Positions 27,290 through 37,103 of a stretch of DNA of 64,000 nt are shown here, one piece after another. The stretch comes from Hyphomicrobiales bacterium (GTDB lineage Bacteria; Pseudomonadota; Alphaproteobacteria; Rhizobiales; Rhizobiaceae). The DNA lies in the NCBI GenBank assembly GCA_900465675.1, contig UBJR01000005.1:672273-736272 (forward strand), in the 5' to 3' direction. Within the stretch, counting starts at the first letter, position 1. Every line of letters starts with the position of its first letter. Below the pieces are notes generated by a model. The model was given only the letters and a program-made list of their open reading frames with translations, ran no database searches and was not told where the DNA came from. The translations under genes and the position numbers were made by a program.

Positions 27290-29143
27290 TCAAGCACTCA
27301 GCGCCTCATCTCCCGGCCGTACCTGCAGGTCGTAGAGCGCCTTGTAGCGCCCACCGAGAGCCAGCAGTTCGGCATGCGTGCCGCGCTCGACGATGCGGCC
27401 GTCCTCGACGAAGAGGATCTGGTCAGCATGCATCAGCGAGCTCAGCCGGTGCGCGACGATGATCGTGACCCGGTCGGCGGCGTATTTGCGCATCGCCGAG
27501 CGGATGCGCTGTTCGGTCGCCGCGTCGATTGCGGCCGTCGAGTCGTCGAAGACCATCACGGCGGGGCGCAGCATCAGGGCGCGAGCGATCGACAGGCGCT
27601 GGCGTTGGCCACCCGACAGCGAGACGCCACGCTCGCCGACGACGGTGCCATATCCCGTCGGCAGGCCGAGAACGTAGTTGTGCAGCTGCGCGCTTTCGCT
27701 GGCGCGCTCGATACGCGGCTCCTTCGCCCATGGGTCGCCATAGGCGATGTTGTTCTCGATCGTCGTTGTGAACAGGAAGGAATCCTGCTGCACGACGGCA
27801 ACGGAGCGGCGCAGCGATTGCAGTGTCGCCTTGCGGATATCCTGACCGTCTATGGTGATGCGGCCACCGGTGGCGTCATAGAAGCGCGGGATCAGATGCG
27901 CGATCGTCGACTTGCCGCTACCTGGAGGGCCGACAATGCCGATCGTTTCGCCGCGCTTCGCCTCGAAGCTGACATCGTAGAGAACCTGGTGCATCTCCGA
28001 GCTCGGATAGGCGAAGTCCACATGCTCGAAGCGAAGCGTTCCCTCGGTGATCTTGAGCTCCGCGGCATCGGGTGCATCGCGCACGGCAATCTCGAGGTCG
28101 AGAAGATTGAAGAGGCGCGTGCCGCAGGTCGAGGCCCGGGCAAAGGCGTTGACCATCAGGCCGAGCTGGCGCACTGGCATCTGCAGGATGGTCATGAAGG
28201 TCAGGAACGAGGCAAGCGTGCCCACGGTGATTTCGCCGGCCATGACCTTGCCGCCGCCGACCCAGAGCACGAGACCCATCGACACGAAGAACGAGAAGGT
28301 CATGGCGCTGGTATTGGCGACGCGGATGCCGACACGCTGATGCGCGAGTTCGATCGCACTTTCGGATGCCGCTTGGAATTTCGCCATCTCATGGTCCTGA
28401 GCCGCGAAGGCGCGGACGACGCGAATGCCGCCGAGGTTTTCTTCCATGATGCGGGTCAACACCGAAAGACGCTCCTGGAGCTCCAGCCAAGTGGCGCGCA
28501 GGCGCAGCTGCGTGACTGATGAACGCCAGCCGACGAAGGGAACGAAGCTCAGGGCGAGGAGACCGAGCACCGGATCGGTGGTGATAAGCATATAGGCGCC
28601 GATGCCGATCAGCATCGACAGCAGGAAGACACGCACCAGCGCCGTCGAGAAATACATCCGTACGCCTTCGAGATCGAGCAGGCCGATGGTGATGAGGTCG
28701 CCCGAATGCACGGTGTCGTGGAAGCTGAAGGACAGCCGCTGGATCTTTTCGTAACAGGCCAGCCGCAGCGAATAGCCCATATGGTGGCCGACGCTCTCGG
28801 AATAATAGTTCTGCACCATGGTGAAGAGGCCGCGCAGCACGCTGGCGCCAAGCAGCATCAGCGCCGTCGTCAGCAGCGCGTCCTGCGCCGCCTGGCCGAC
28901 GGTGCCTCCGCTCAGGGCGACCTGGGTGTGGTCGACCGCCTGGCCGAGTAGCCGCGGGATCATCAGTTGAAAGGTGGACGCCACAAGCGTCGCGCCGATC
29001 GCCAGGCTTGCCTGCCAGGGACGCCGGAAGGCCATGACGGTGATGCGGACCAGTGTGTAGAGGCCCTTGCCCCAGCCTGCCGCGGTTGCTTTCGCGAGCG
29101 AAGCCGAATGCTTCGTCGCGCTTAAGGACGCATCGCTGCTCAC
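27290..29143 (-). CDS. ABC exporter half-transporter with non-canonical Walker B
   Basis: A 617-residue type I exporter subunit: membrane domain to about residue 345, then ATPase with Walker A GPPGSGKST, signature LSGGQRQ, and switch His VAHRLSS. Walker B reads VMVFDDSTAAID, with Asp534 where the catalytic Glu normally is, as in degenerate sites of heterodimeric exporters. The start is uncertain: GTG 29143 gives a normal N-terminus but only a weak GGAA ribosome site; the open frame reaches 29254. It lies upstream of the second half-transporter on the same strand, with the palindromic repeat between them. Confidence 0.85.
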   Translation of the reverse strand: MSSDASLSATKHSASLAKATAAGWGKGLYTLVRITVMAFRRPWQASLAIGATLVASTFQLMIPRLLGQAVDHTQVALSGGTVGQAAQDALLTTALMLLGASVLRGLFTMVQNYYSESVGHHMGYSLRLACYEKIQRLSFSFHDTVHSGDLITIGLLDLEGVRMYFSTALVRVFLLSMLIGIGAYMLITTDPVLGLLALSFVPFVGWRSSVTQLRLRATWLELQERLSVLTRIMEENLGGIRVVRAFAAQDHEMAKFQAASESAIELAHQRVGIRVANTSAMTFSFFVSMGLVLWVGGGKVMAGEITVGTLASFLTFMTILQMPVRQLGLMVNAFARASTCGTRLFNLLDLEIAVRDAPDAAELKITEGTLRFEHVDFAYPSSEMHQVLYDVSFEAKRGETIGIVGPPGSGKSTIAHLIPRFYDATGGRITIDGQDIRKATLQSLRRSVAVVQQDSFLFTTTIENNIAYGDPWAKEPRIERASESAQLHNYVLGLPTGYGTVVGERGVSLSGGQRQRLSIARALMLRPAVMVFDDSTAAIDAATEQRIRSAMRKYAADRVTIIVAHRLSSLMHADQILFVEDGRIVERGTHAELLALGGRYKALYDLQVRPGDEALSA

Positions 29144-29374
29144 GGTAATGATTCCAAATAGATAAGTGCATTCGGACGCTGACCCGAAAACACGGCAATT
29201 CCATGATGGGATTGGTAGTGCGCTTACTTTTGCCGATTCCACCTGGCCGTTCAAGTAAAGAATTCACCAACTGGTTATTTTCTCGTGAGCGCGATCACGC
29301 GCCGTTTCCGCGCGGAACAATCGATGCTTTGCCGTGTTCGTGTGACGGACCGATATGAGTCCGTGGAGCACCGC

Positions 29375-29992
29375 ATGTCTCTCAAAGCACTCGCCCTCAA
29401 CGCCACCCTGAAAACCGCGGAAAGCCAGGAGCAGTCATCGACCGAACGAATGACCGCGCTGATCGACGACGAGTTGGCGAAATACGATGTCACGACCGAG
29501 GTTCTCCGGCTGGCGGATTTCAACATCAAGCCCGGCGTCACATCCGACGAAGGCGAGGGGGACGATTGGCCCGGCATCCGCGAAAAGATCCTCGCCGCCG
29601 ACATTCTGCTCGTCGGGACGCCGATATGGATGGGCCAACCGTCGAGCGTCTGCAAACGAGCCCTCGAGCGGATGGATGCGTTCCTATCGGAAACCGACGC
29701 GGAGGGTCGCATGGTATCGTATGGAAAGGTGGCGGCGGTTGCCGTGGTCGGAAACGAAGACGGCGCGCACCATGTCTCGGCCGAACTCTATCAGGCGCTG
29801 AACGATGTCGGTTTCACGGTGCCGGCTAATGCCGTCGCCTATTGGGTCGGTGAGGCGATGGGATCAACGAATTTCGCCGATCTGAAGCAGGTGCCGGAGA
29901 ACGTCACCACGATGATCGAGACCCTGGCGCGAAACGTCACCCATCTCGCCGCACTGCTCAAGGCGAAGCAATATCCCGGCGAAGAGAGCTAA
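29375..29992 (+). CDS. NADPH-dependent FMN reductase / flavodoxin-fold protein
   Basis: A 205-residue flavodoxin-like protein. LALNATLK corresponds to the FMN phosphate loop of this family, VGTPIWMGQPSSVCKRALERMD to the conserved central strand and helix, and VVGNEDGAHHVSAELYQAL to the second flavin-binding loop. Members reduce quinones, flavins or azo compounds with NADPH. The frame begins earlier, but ATG 29375 after GGAG is the natural start. It is a single-gene unit divergent from the exporter genes. Confidence 0.85.
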   Translation: MSLKALALNATLKTAESQEQSSTERMTALIDDELAKYDVTTEVLRLADFNIKPGVTSDEGEGDDWPGIREKILAADILLVGTPIWMGQPSSVCKRALERMDAFLSETDAEGRMVSYGKVAAVAVVGNEDGAHHVSAELYQALNDVGFTVPANAVAYWVGEAMGSTNFADLKQVPENVTTMIETLARNVTHLAALLKAKQYPGEES

Positions 29993-30109
29993 AAAACAGC
30001 ACCCGCAATCAATGCCTTAACCCGCATTTTCGCTTCAGCGGAAATCAGAGGCTTGCGGCGAAGCCATTTTAGCGCTTTCATACACGACTAGTTTAATAGA
30101 CTATGGACG

Positions 30110-30208
30110 GGAGAGTTTGCTCCCCTAAATTCCTTTCCGGCCAGTTCCGGACGACTGCTCGTATAGCAGTTCGAACCCCGGCCGACGCAGCCTGATTTTT
30201 CTGCGTCG
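30110..30208 (+). promoter_or_regulatory. Leader with successive stem-loops
   Basis: Before the gene at 30257, three inverted repeats follow each other: GGGAG/CTCCC near 30110-30124, ACTGCT/AGCAGT (30154-30159 and 30165-30170) and CGACGCAG/CTGCGTCG (30183-30190 and 30201-30208) with a T-rich loop. This is unusual for such a short leader and may be a structured 5' UTR or small RNA. The GTTCGAACCCC stretch resembles a tRNA T-loop, but no stem or cloverleaf fits. Confidence 0.4.
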
Positions 30209-30256
30209 ATACCTTGATCGAGACACGGATGCGGTGATGACCGCAAGGGAGTTGAG

Positions 30257-31663
30257 ATGACGGTTCAAGGACTTTTCTCTGCGAAGGCCGCGGCCGCGGC
30301 AAAGCCGTCGGCTATTCCGCGCATCGCGATTGTCGGGCGCGGCTTTTCCGGGATGATGACGGCAATTGCGCTGATGAAGACAGTGCGTACGCCCTTCCAT
30401 CTGCAACTCTTCGATCCGAATTCCTCCGTCAGCGGCGGACAGGCGCTGTCGTCGGCAAAGAGTTCCGCCATCCTCAACACCCGCGTCCGCGACCTTTCGG
30501 TGTCGGCTGGCGATGCTGATGATTTCAACGACTGGCTCTGTAGCAACGCGGAATTCCGCGCTGCCGTCCCGGCGGCGATCCCGGGATTCCGCCAGATCTT
30601 CGTGCCCAAGGAAATTTTCAGCGACTATGTCTACCAGCGCTTTTCCGAAGCGCTCTCGACCCGCAAGGATATCACTGTCCAGGTCTGTCATGAGCCCGTC
30701 GTGGCAATTCGCAGGAGCCACGGAAACCGCTTCCTGCTGGAACATGCCGGTCCCGCCAATCCGCTTTTCGACACCGTTTTCCTCGCCACCGGCTATGGCC
30801 TTGCGCCGTCCGCTGCCGTGACGGAGAACACTTCGCCGGTGCGCGCCCAGAGGCTGGTCGCGCGTCCGCATACGATTCTGCTCGGCAGCGGCATCCGCGT
30901 CGTCGATCAGTTGCTGCAGCTACGGGATCAGGGCTATTCCGGCCAGATCTCCATCGTTTCAAAGCATGGCTTCCTGCCGCAGAGCCATACGCCCAACTCC
31001 GCCGATCCGCTTTTCCCGGCCGAAGAGCTTCCCAAGGATCTCGCTGGCATTCTCCATTTCATCCGCAAGGCCTGCAGGGATGCCGAGGAGGGCGGCCGCA
31101 GCTGGCAATCCGTGATGAACGGCCTGCGCAAGCATGCGCGTTCGCTCTGGCGCTCGCTGCCTGCGCGCCAGAAGCAGCAATTCAACCGGCATCTGCGGGC
31201 AATCTACGACAGTCACCGTAACAGACTACCGGAGGCGATGTATGCGCGGCTGAAGCGTGAGCTTGCAGGCGGCAATACCGTTCTACGCCGCGGCCTGGCG
31301 GGTCGTCAGGGCCTGAGCGGTATCTTCTTCACGCCTTCAGGTACGCGAACCGAGGAAGTTATCCATGCCGATCGCGTGATCGATTGCCGTTGCAGAGCAG
31401 CCGACCTCGATGTGCCGCTGATGCAGAGCCTGTTTGCCTCAGGGCTTGCGATGCCGGACGAACTGTCGCTCGGCATTGCCGTCAACCAGCGCGGCGAGCC
31501 CTATCTTGCCGACGGATCGTCCGTCGGGGGGATTTTCGCAATCGGTCCGCTCGGGCTCGGCAGCCTTCCGGATATTGATCTGGTGCCGGAAATCGTCAGC
31601 CAGGCCTATGCCGCTGCCGAACAGGTTGCGGTCCGTGCATTTCCGCAATGCCGGGCCATGTAG
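30257..31663 (+). CDS. FAD/NAD(P)-binding oxidoreductase family protein
   Basis: A 468-residue protein with a dinucleotide-binding loop IAIVGRGFSGMMTAIAL at residues 23-39 and a second nucleotide-binding region HTILLGSGIRVVDQLLQL. The layout fits the FAD-NAD(P)-binding (NAD_binding_9) family found as stand-alone proteins in rhizobia. No signal peptide is seen. ATG 30257 follows GGGAGTTGAG. It lies behind a hairpin-rich leader and ends 12 nt from the convergent SURF1 gene. The substrate is unknown; I cannot assign a pathway. Confidence 0.75.
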   Translation: MTVQGLFSAKAAAAAKPSAIPRIAIVGRGFSGMMTAIALMKTVRTPFHLQLFDPNSSVSGGQALSSAKSSAILNTRVRDLSVSAGDADDFNDWLCSNAEFRAAVPAAIPGFRQIFVPKEIFSDYVYQRFSEALSTRKDITVQVCHEPVVAIRRSHGNRFLLEHAGPANPLFDTVFLATGYGLAPSAAVTENTSPVRAQRLVARPHTILLGSGIRVVDQLLQLRDQGYSGQISIVSKHGFLPQSHTPNSADPLFPAEELPKDLAGILHFIRKACRDAEEGGRSWQSVMNGLRKHARSLWRSLPARQKQQFNRHLRAIYDSHRNRLPEAMYARLKRELAGGNTVLRRGLAGRQGLSGIFFTPSGTRTEEVIHADRVIDCRCRAADLDVPLMQSLFASGLAMPDELSLGIAVNQRGEPYLADGSSVGGIFAIGPLGLGSLPDIDLVPEIVSQAYAAAEQVAVRAFPQCRAM

Positions 31664-31675
31664 CCGTCGCTTCGC

Positions 31676-32416
31676 TCATCGGCGGCGGAGCTCGCTGCGA
31701 ACGGCAGCTGCAAACAGCCCGATGACCATCAGCGCCATCGCGAACCAGGTGATCGCATAGCTCAGGTGGCTGTTCGGGAAGACGACGCGCGTCAGCCCGC
31801 CGACCGGGGCGCCACCCGGATTCGGAGCTTCATCGGCGTCGATGAAGTAGGGCTCGATCTTGCCGATGTCCTTGTCCGCGGCGATCGCCGCCACGTCGCG
31901 CGAATACCACCATCCGGTCGTGGGATCATTGGATTGCAGCAGTGAACCTTTCGGCTCTGTTGGCCGCAGCAACCCTGTCACGCTGACCGGTCCCGAAAGC
32001 TGGCCCTCAGTGCGCATTTTCGGGTCGCGCTTTTCCAGCGGTACGAAGCCGCGATTGATGAGGATGGCATTGCCGTCTTCCAGCCGGAGCGGCGTCATCA
32101 CCCAGTATCCGGGGCCGAGCTCGGTGGAGGCGTAGACCAGCGTTTCCTTGCTGTTGTCGAACGTGCCGGTCGCGGTGACCCGGAGGTATTCGTCGGCCAT
32201 GGCGTCGATGGTGGCGCCTTCGGGAGCGGGTACAGGTGCCGCATGAATGCGCTGATCGACGCGGGCGATCAGGTCGCGCTTCCAGTAGAGCCGCTCCACC
32301 TGCCAGATGCCAAGCGCCACGAAAGTGGCGATCGCGAGCAGCATCAGGCCGCCAAGCAGAATGAGCTTGCCGGTCGAGCGCGGTGTGGTGGGTTTGGAGC
32401 CGGACAGATCGGTCAT
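31676..32416 (-). CDS. SURF1 family oxidase assembly protein
   Basis: A 246-residue SURF1 protein: N-terminal membrane helix (LILLGGLMLLAIATFVALGIWQVERL), a large periplasmic domain with the family motifs YWVMTPL and ILINRGFVP, and a C-terminal helix (SYAITWFAMALMVIGLFAAA). SURF1 helps insert haem into the catalytic subunit of haem-copper oxidases. It is last in the cyoABCD direction, behind a strong hairpin, and probably serves this quinol oxidase. ATG 32416 is preferred over the TTG two codons earlier. Confidence 0.92.
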   Translation of the reverse strand: MTDLSGSKPTTPRSTGKLILLGGLMLLAIATFVALGIWQVERLYWKRDLIARVDQRIHAAPVPAPEGATIDAMADEYLRVTATGTFDNSKETLVYASTELGPGYWVMTPLRLEDGNAILINRGFVPLEKRDPKMRTEGQLSGPVSVTGLLRPTEPKGSLLQSNDPTTGWWYSRDVAAIAADKDIGKIEPYFIDADEAPNPGGAPVGGLTRVVFPNSHLSYAITWFAMALMVIGLFAAAVRSELRRR

Positions 32417-32427
32417 GGTCAAATGCA

Positions 32428-32451
32428 GCGGGCGGCCCGGAGGCCGCCCGC
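32428..32451. other. Stem-loop between cyoD and surf1
   Basis: GCGGGCGGCC (32428-32437) and GGCCGCCCGC (32442-32451) are perfect 10-bp complements around a 4-nt loop. It lies between the cyoD stop and surf1 start on the minus strand and lacks a U-run, so it is more likely an attenuating or mRNA-stabilising element than a full terminator. Confidence 0.6.
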
Positions 32452-32458
32452 ATCTGCC

Positions 32459-32866
32459 TTACGGCATGTTCTTCATCATTTCGGGGCTCATCGGCATCAT
32501 GTTGGTGTTCAGATGATGCATGACCCAGAAGGAGCCAGCGAGGGCGATGGCGACGATGACGATGGTGAAGATCAGCGCCATGATCGTCCAGCCGCCTTCC
32601 GAACGGGTGTTCATGTGCAGGAAGTAGATCATGTGAACGACGATCTGCACGGCGCCGAGCGCCATCACCGTGACCGCCGTCACCAGCGGGCTTTCGAAGA
32701 CGCCTGCCATAACCAGCCAGAACGGGATCGCCGTCAGGATGACCGACAGCACGAAGCCGATCATGTAGCTCTTGAAGGAGCCGTGATCCGCATCGTGGCC
32801 GCCGTGATCATGGCCGCCATGGCCGTGGTGGTGATGTGCGTCGTGGGCGTGAGTGTTCGAGCTCAT
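32459..32866 (-). CDS. cyoD: Cytochrome o ubiquinol oxidase subunit IV
   Basis: A 135-residue small subunit with three membrane helices ([60 protein letters not shown]) and the family pattern [10 protein letters not shown]. CyoD assists assembly of the CuB/haem centre. Compared with the 109-residue E. coli protein it has an extra N-terminal stretch very rich in His (about 12 His in residues 5-29), possibly metal-binding. It overlaps cyoC by 4 nt. Confidence 0.93.
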   Translation of the reverse strand: MSSNTHAHDAHHHHGHGGHDHGGHDADHGSFKSYMIGFVLSVILTAIPFWLVMAGVFESPLVTAVTVMALGAVQIVVHMIYFLHMNTRSEGGWTIMALIFTIVIVAIALAGSFWVMHHLNTNMMPMSPEMMKNMP

Positions 32867-33492
32867 CCGAGAACTCCCAGCAGATAGACCAAGGAAAAGA
32901 CGCCGATCCAGACGACATCGAGGAAGTGCCAGAACATCGACAGGCACATCAGGCGGCGCTTGTTGGCTTCGATTAGGCCGTGCATCGAGACCTGCACCAT
33001 CAGCGTGATGAGCCAGATGATGCCGAAGGTGACGTGCAGGCCGTGGGTGCCGACCAGCGTGAAGAAGGCCGAGAGGAACGCGCTGCGCGACGGTCCGGCG
33101 CCTTCATGGATCAGATGCGCGAACTCATAGAGTTCGAGCCCGATGAAGGCGGCACCGAACAGGCCGGTGATCGCCAGCCAGAATAGCACGCCGGCCTTGT
33201 AACCCCTCATCATCTGCAGCATGGCGAAGCCATAGGTGATCGACGAGAACAGAAGCATCGAGGTGTTGATCGCCACCAGCGGCAGATCGAACAGATCCTT
33301 CGGCGACGGGCCGGCCGCATAATTGCGGCCGAGCACGCCATAGGTGGCAAAGAGCACGGCGAAGATCAGGCAGTCGCTCATCAGATAGAGCCAGAACCCG
33401 AGATTGGTGCTGCTCTCCGGATGATGATCCTCGGTCAGATAGAAGACGGGCTTTTCGGCCGAGTCGATGGTGTGATCGGTCATGGTCGTCAT
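32863..33492 (-). CDS. cyoC: Cytochrome o ubiquinol oxidase subunit III
   Basis: A 209-residue membrane subunit with five predicted helices. The family segments [32 protein letters not shown] and [14 protein letters not shown] are all present. Start ATG 33492 overlaps the cyoB stop by 4 nt; an ATG three codons later is also possible. Both ends overlap neighbours, so the operon is tightly coupled. Confidence 0.95.
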   Translation of the reverse strand: MTTMTDHTIDSAEKPVFYLTEDHHPESSTNLGFWLYLMSDCLIFAVLFATYGVLGRNYAAGPSPKDLFDLPLVAINTSMLLFSSITYGFAMLQMMRGYKAGVLFWLAITGLFGAAFIGLELYEFAHLIHEGAGPSRSAFLSAFFTLVGTHGLHVTFGIIWLITLMVQVSMHGLIEANKRRLMCLSMFWHFLDVVWIGVFSLVYLLGVLG

Positions 33493-35492
33493 GCCTGAAC
33501 CGCAAGCTGCTTGGTGCGCTTGTCCTCTGTCGCGGTGACTTCCTCAACGGGAATGTAGAAATCACGCTTGTAGTTGAACGTATGGGCGATCGACACCGCG
33601 ACGATCGCGACGAAGGAGACGGCAGCCAGCCACCACATGTACCAGATCAGGCCGAAGGCGAGGCCGATGCTGAGGGCCGAAAGGATCGCGCCGGTGCCGG
33701 TGTTCTTCGGCATGTGGATCGGACGGAAACCTTCGTGCGGACGGACATAGCCGCGCTTCTTCATGTCGTACCAGCTGTCATGGTCGTGGACGACAGGCGT
33801 GAAGGCGAAGTTGTAGTCCGGCGGCGGTGAGGACGTCGCCCATTCCAGCGTACGGCCTTCCCAGGGGTCGCCCGTCTCGTCCTTCAGCGCCTCGCGCTTG
33901 CGGAAGCTGACGAAGATCTGCACGAGGAAGGAAACGATGCCGAGGGCGATAAGGCCGGCGCCGAAGGCGGCGATGATGAACCAGATTTGCAGCGACGGAT
34001 CCTCGAACTGCGAGACGCGGCGGGTCACGCCCATCAGGCCGAGCACGTAGAGCGGCATGAAGGCGAAGAAGAAGCCGATCTGCCAGAACCAGAAGCTCAT
34101 CTTGCCCCAGAACGGGTCGAGCTTGAAGCCGAAGGCCTTCGGGAACCAGTAGTTGACGCCGGCAAACAGGCCGAACAGCACGCCGCCGATGATCACGTTA
34201 TGGAAGTGGGCGATCAGGAACAGCGAGTTGTGGAGCACGAAGTCGGCAGGCGGGATGGCGAGCATGACGCCGGTCATACCGCCGATGACGAAGGTCACCA
34301 TGAAGCCGACGGTCCACAGCATTGGCACTTCGTAGCGAATGCGGCCGCGATACATCGTGAACAGCCAGTTGAACATCTTCGCCCCTGTCGGGATGGAGAT
34401 GATCATCGTCGTGATGCCGAAGAACGAGTTGACGCTGGCGCCCGAGCCCATCGTGAAGAAGTGGTGCAGCCACACGAGATAGGACAGGATCATGATGACG
34501 CAGGTGGCGTAAACCATCGATGCGTAGCCGAAGAGGCGCTTGCCGGAGAAGGTGGCGACGACTTCGGAGAAGATGCCGAAGGCCGGCAGGATCAGGATGT
34601 AGACTTCCGGGTGACCCCAGATCCAGATGAGGTTCACATACATCATCGGATTGCCGCCGAGATCGTTCGTGAAGAAGTTCGTGCCGGCATAGCGGTCGAG
34701 TGACAGCAGAACGAGCGTTGCGGTCAGGATCGGGAAGGAAGCGACGATCAGCACGTTTGTGCAGAGCGAGGTCCAGGTAAAGACCGGCATCTTCATGAAG
34801 GTCATGCCCGGCGCGCGCATCTTGACGATCGTCGCAATCAGGTTGATGCCCGATAGCGTCGTGCCGACACCTGCGACCTGCAGGCCCCATATATAATAGT
34901 CGACACCGACACCCGGACTATAGTCAGCCCCCGAAAGCGGCGGATAGGCCAGCCAGCCGGTGCGGGCGAATTCGCCGACGAACAGCGACATCATGATGAT
35001 GATCGCGCCTGCCGTCGTCATCCAGAACGAGAAATTGTTGAGGAACGGGAACGAGACGTCGCGCGCGCCGATCTGCAGCGGCACGACGAAGTTCATCAGG
35101 CCGGTGACGAATGGCATCGCCACGAAGAAGATCATGATCACGCCGTGCGCCGTGAAGATCTGGTCATAGTGATGCGGCGGCAGATAGCCTTCATTGCCGT
35201 TGAAGGCGATCGCCTGCTGGATACGCATCAGGATGGCGTCGGAGAAGCCGCGCAGCAGCATGATCACCGCGAGGATGATGTACATGATGCCGATCTTCTT
35301 GTGGTCGACGCTGGTGATCCAGTCGCGCCAGAGCGGACCCCAGAACTTGAAATAGGTGATGAGACCCAGCACGGCGATGCCGCCGATCGCCACGCCGATG
35401 AAGGTGAAGACCAGGATCGGCTCGTGATAGGGGATCGAATCGAGGGTCAACCGGCCGAAGATAAACTTCAGGAGGTCAGGATTGGAAAACAT
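33489..35492 (-). CDS. cyoB: Cytochrome o ubiquinol oxidase subunit I
   Basis: A 667-residue catalytic subunit (E. coli 663) holding haem b, haem o3 and CuB. Conserved His motifs are visible: [24 protein letters not shown] (His-Tyr cross-link region), [10 protein letters not shown] and [14 protein letters not shown]. About 14-15 membrane helices are apparent. It reduces oxygen with electrons from quinol and pumps protons. ATG 35492, 45 nt after the cyoA stop. Confidence 0.97.
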   Translation of the reverse strand: MFSNPDLLKFIFGRLTLDSIPYHEPILVFTFIGVAIGGIAVLGLITYFKFWGPLWRDWITSVDHKKIGIMYIILAVIMLLRGFSDAILMRIQQAIAFNGNEGYLPPHHYDQIFTAHGVIMIFFVAMPFVTGLMNFVVPLQIGARDVSFPFLNNFSFWMTTAGAIIIMMSLFVGEFARTGWLAYPPLSGADYSPGVGVDYYIWGLQVAGVGTTLSGINLIATIVKMRAPGMTFMKMPVFTWTSLCTNVLIVASFPILTATLVLLSLDRYAGTNFFTNDLGGNPMMYVNLIWIWGHPEVYILILPAFGIFSEVVATFSGKRLFGYASMVYATCVIMILSYLVWLHHFFTMGSGASVNSFFGITTMIISIPTGAKMFNWLFTMYRGRIRYEVPMLWTVGFMVTFVIGGMTGVMLAIPPADFVLHNSLFLIAHFHNVIIGGVLFGLFAGVNYWFPKAFGFKLDPFWGKMSFWFWQIGFFFAFMPLYVLGLMGVTRRVSQFEDPSLQIWFIIAAFGAGLIALGIVSFLVQIFVSFRKREALKDETGDPWEGRTLEWATSSPPPDYNFAFTPVVHDHDSWYDMKKRGYVRPHEGFRPIHMPKNTGTGAILSALSIGLAFGLIWYMWWLAAVSFVAIVAVSIAHTFNYKRDFYIPVEEVTATEDKRTKQLAVQA

Positions 35493-35537
35493 GGAATAAC
35501 CCGTTCATTGATGTCTTAGCGACGCAAAGCGCCAGGT

Positions 35538-36725
35538 TTAATTGTTGTTCAGCTGAGCCGGAGCCGGATCGCCAGTACCGTGGTTCATTCCGGGCATCGA
35601 ATGGCCATCGTGGCCGCCGCCGTTCATGTCCATTCCTGGCATGTCGTTCTGCATCGGCTGCTGGCCATTTTCGCCGGTGCCGGCGGGCTTCTCGTCGCTG
35701 CGGGCAGGCGTGCCGGTTGCCGGGAAGGTCGCGGCATTGGTGCCTTCGCCCTTCTCCACATGGCGGTTGTCATATTGCAGCTTCTCGCGGTTTTCGGCGC
35801 TTTCCTTGCCGCCGCCGCCCATCATGTCGATATGCATCATCTCGCTCATGCACATCTTACCGGGTGCGGCGCAGAGATTGAGGATCGCGTCGTAGAGATC
35901 CTTGTCGGCAGTGGCGTAATAGCGCACCGGCTCGCGTTCGGACGGCTTTTCGAGCTTCAGATAGGTGTCGCGATTCAGCGCCGTACCCTGGCTCTTCACC
36001 CGGGCGACCCAATCGTCGAAGCCCTGCTGGTTCAGACCGTGGAACTTGAAGCGCATGTGCGAGAAGCCGTCGCCGCTATAATTTGCGGAGAAGCCTTCGT
36101 ATTCGCCTTCCTTGTTGATGACGGCGTGCAGCCTGGTCTGCATGCCCGGCATCGCATAGATCTGGCCGGCAAGGGCAGGGATATAGAAGGAGTTCATGAC
36201 CGACGATGCGGTGATCTTGAAATTGATCGGCACATCGACCGGCGCTGCCAGTTCGTTGACCGTGGCAATGCCGAGATCCGGATAGAAGAACAGCCATTTC
36301 CAGTCGAGCGCAACGACCTCAACGGTCAGCGGCTTGGTGTCCGCGGGAATGCTGCGTTCCGCGTCGATCCGGTCGAGTGGCCGGTATGGGTCCAACTTGT
36401 GAGTTGAAATCCAGGTGATCGCGCCGAGCGCGATGATGATCGCCAGCGGCGCAGACCAGATAACCACTTCCAGTCGTGTCGAATGATGCCATTCCGGATC
36501 GTAGGTCGCTGCCGTGTTCGAACGCCGGTAACGCCAGGCGAAGAACAGCGTCAGGAACAGGACCGGCACGATGATCAGCAGCATCAGGAAGGTGGAGACC
36601 AGAATGAGATCTGCCTGCTGACTTGCGATATCGCCCGACGGCGACATCACGACCATATTGCATCCTGCCAGCATCATCAGCGGCAACACGGATAGAAGGC
36701 GGGAAAACTTCACGAGTTTTTGCAC
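35538..36725 (-). CDS. cyoA: Cytochrome o ubiquinol oxidase subunit II
   Basis: A 395-residue lipoprotein subunit: signal and lipobox MLAGC, two membrane helices, and a cupredoxin-like periplasmic domain (VVALDWKWLFFYPD; SVMNSFYIPALAGQIYAMPGM) without the CuA cysteines, as expected for quinol oxidases. It exceeds E. coli CyoA by about 80 residues. The extra C-terminal tail is Met/His-rich (MPGMDMNGGGHDGHSMPGM) and follows a CMSEMMHIDMMGGG region. GTG 36725 is the chosen start; GTG 36713 also works. No cyoE (haem O synthase) is present in the window. Confidence 0.92.
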   Translation of the reverse strand: MQKLVKFSRLLSVLPLMMLAGCNMVVMSPSGDIASQQADLILVSTFLMLLIIVPVLFLTLFFAWRYRRSNTAATYDPEWHHSTRLEVVIWSAPLAIIIALGAITWISTHKLDPYRPLDRIDAERSIPADTKPLTVEVVALDWKWLFFYPDLGIATVNELAAPVDVPINFKITASSVMNSFYIPALAGQIYAMPGMQTRLHAVINKEGEYEGFSANYSGDGFSHMRFKFHGLNQQGFDDWVARVKSQGTALNRDTYLKLEKPSEREPVRYYATADKDLYDAILNLCAAPGKMCMSEMMHIDMMGGGGKESAENREKLQYDNRHVEKGEGTNAATFPATGTPARSDEKPAGTGENGQQPMQNDMPGMDMNGGGHDGHSMPGMNHGTGDPAPAQLNNN

Positions 36726-37103
36726 GTCTCTAAGCTCTTGTTGTTTCGTCCAAACCGCGACTAAAGCACTGAACCTGATGGCAACATGAGGTGTTTGGTC
36801 GCACTGCAGCAAAGATGCCGCAGCGCGGCAAAAATTGTAAGACGCTACGGCTTTGAAATCCTGATAAAATTACGAAGGATTTGGCCCGGGCGCATGCATG
36901 TTAGCGGCATAATATATCCGTGAAAATGAAAAGGGCCACCTGGCGGCGGCTCGATTCGCCGGATCACGCCCGATTTCTCGTCCACATCTAATTTTGAGAA
37001 TGGATGATGAACTATTTACGTCCATCAGACTTGATAAGCTTGCGGGTTTGATCAAAATCGTCTTGAGGCGCTTTGCCGCGGCGTCTCAACGAGGGAGGCG
37101 TTA
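36726..37103. other. Divergent cyoA / MFS intergenic region
   Basis: A 378-nt non-coding gap that must contain promoters for cyoABCD and for the MFS gene. A TTTGATCAAA palindrome occurs at 37047-37056, but it does not have the spacing of an FNR/FixK box. GGGAGG precedes the ATG at 37104. I can identify no other element or small gene. Confidence 0.5.

Noticed and set aside
30165-30180. tRNA-like T-loop sequence (GTTCGAACCCC)
   Set aside because: The flanking bases do not form a T-stem, and no acceptor, D or anticodon arm can be placed around it.
37047-37056. TTTGATCAAA as an FNR/FixK box controlling the oxidase operon
   Set aside because: The consensus needs a 4-nt spacer between TTGAT and ATCAA; here the halves are fused, and the site is nearer the MFS gene than cyoA.
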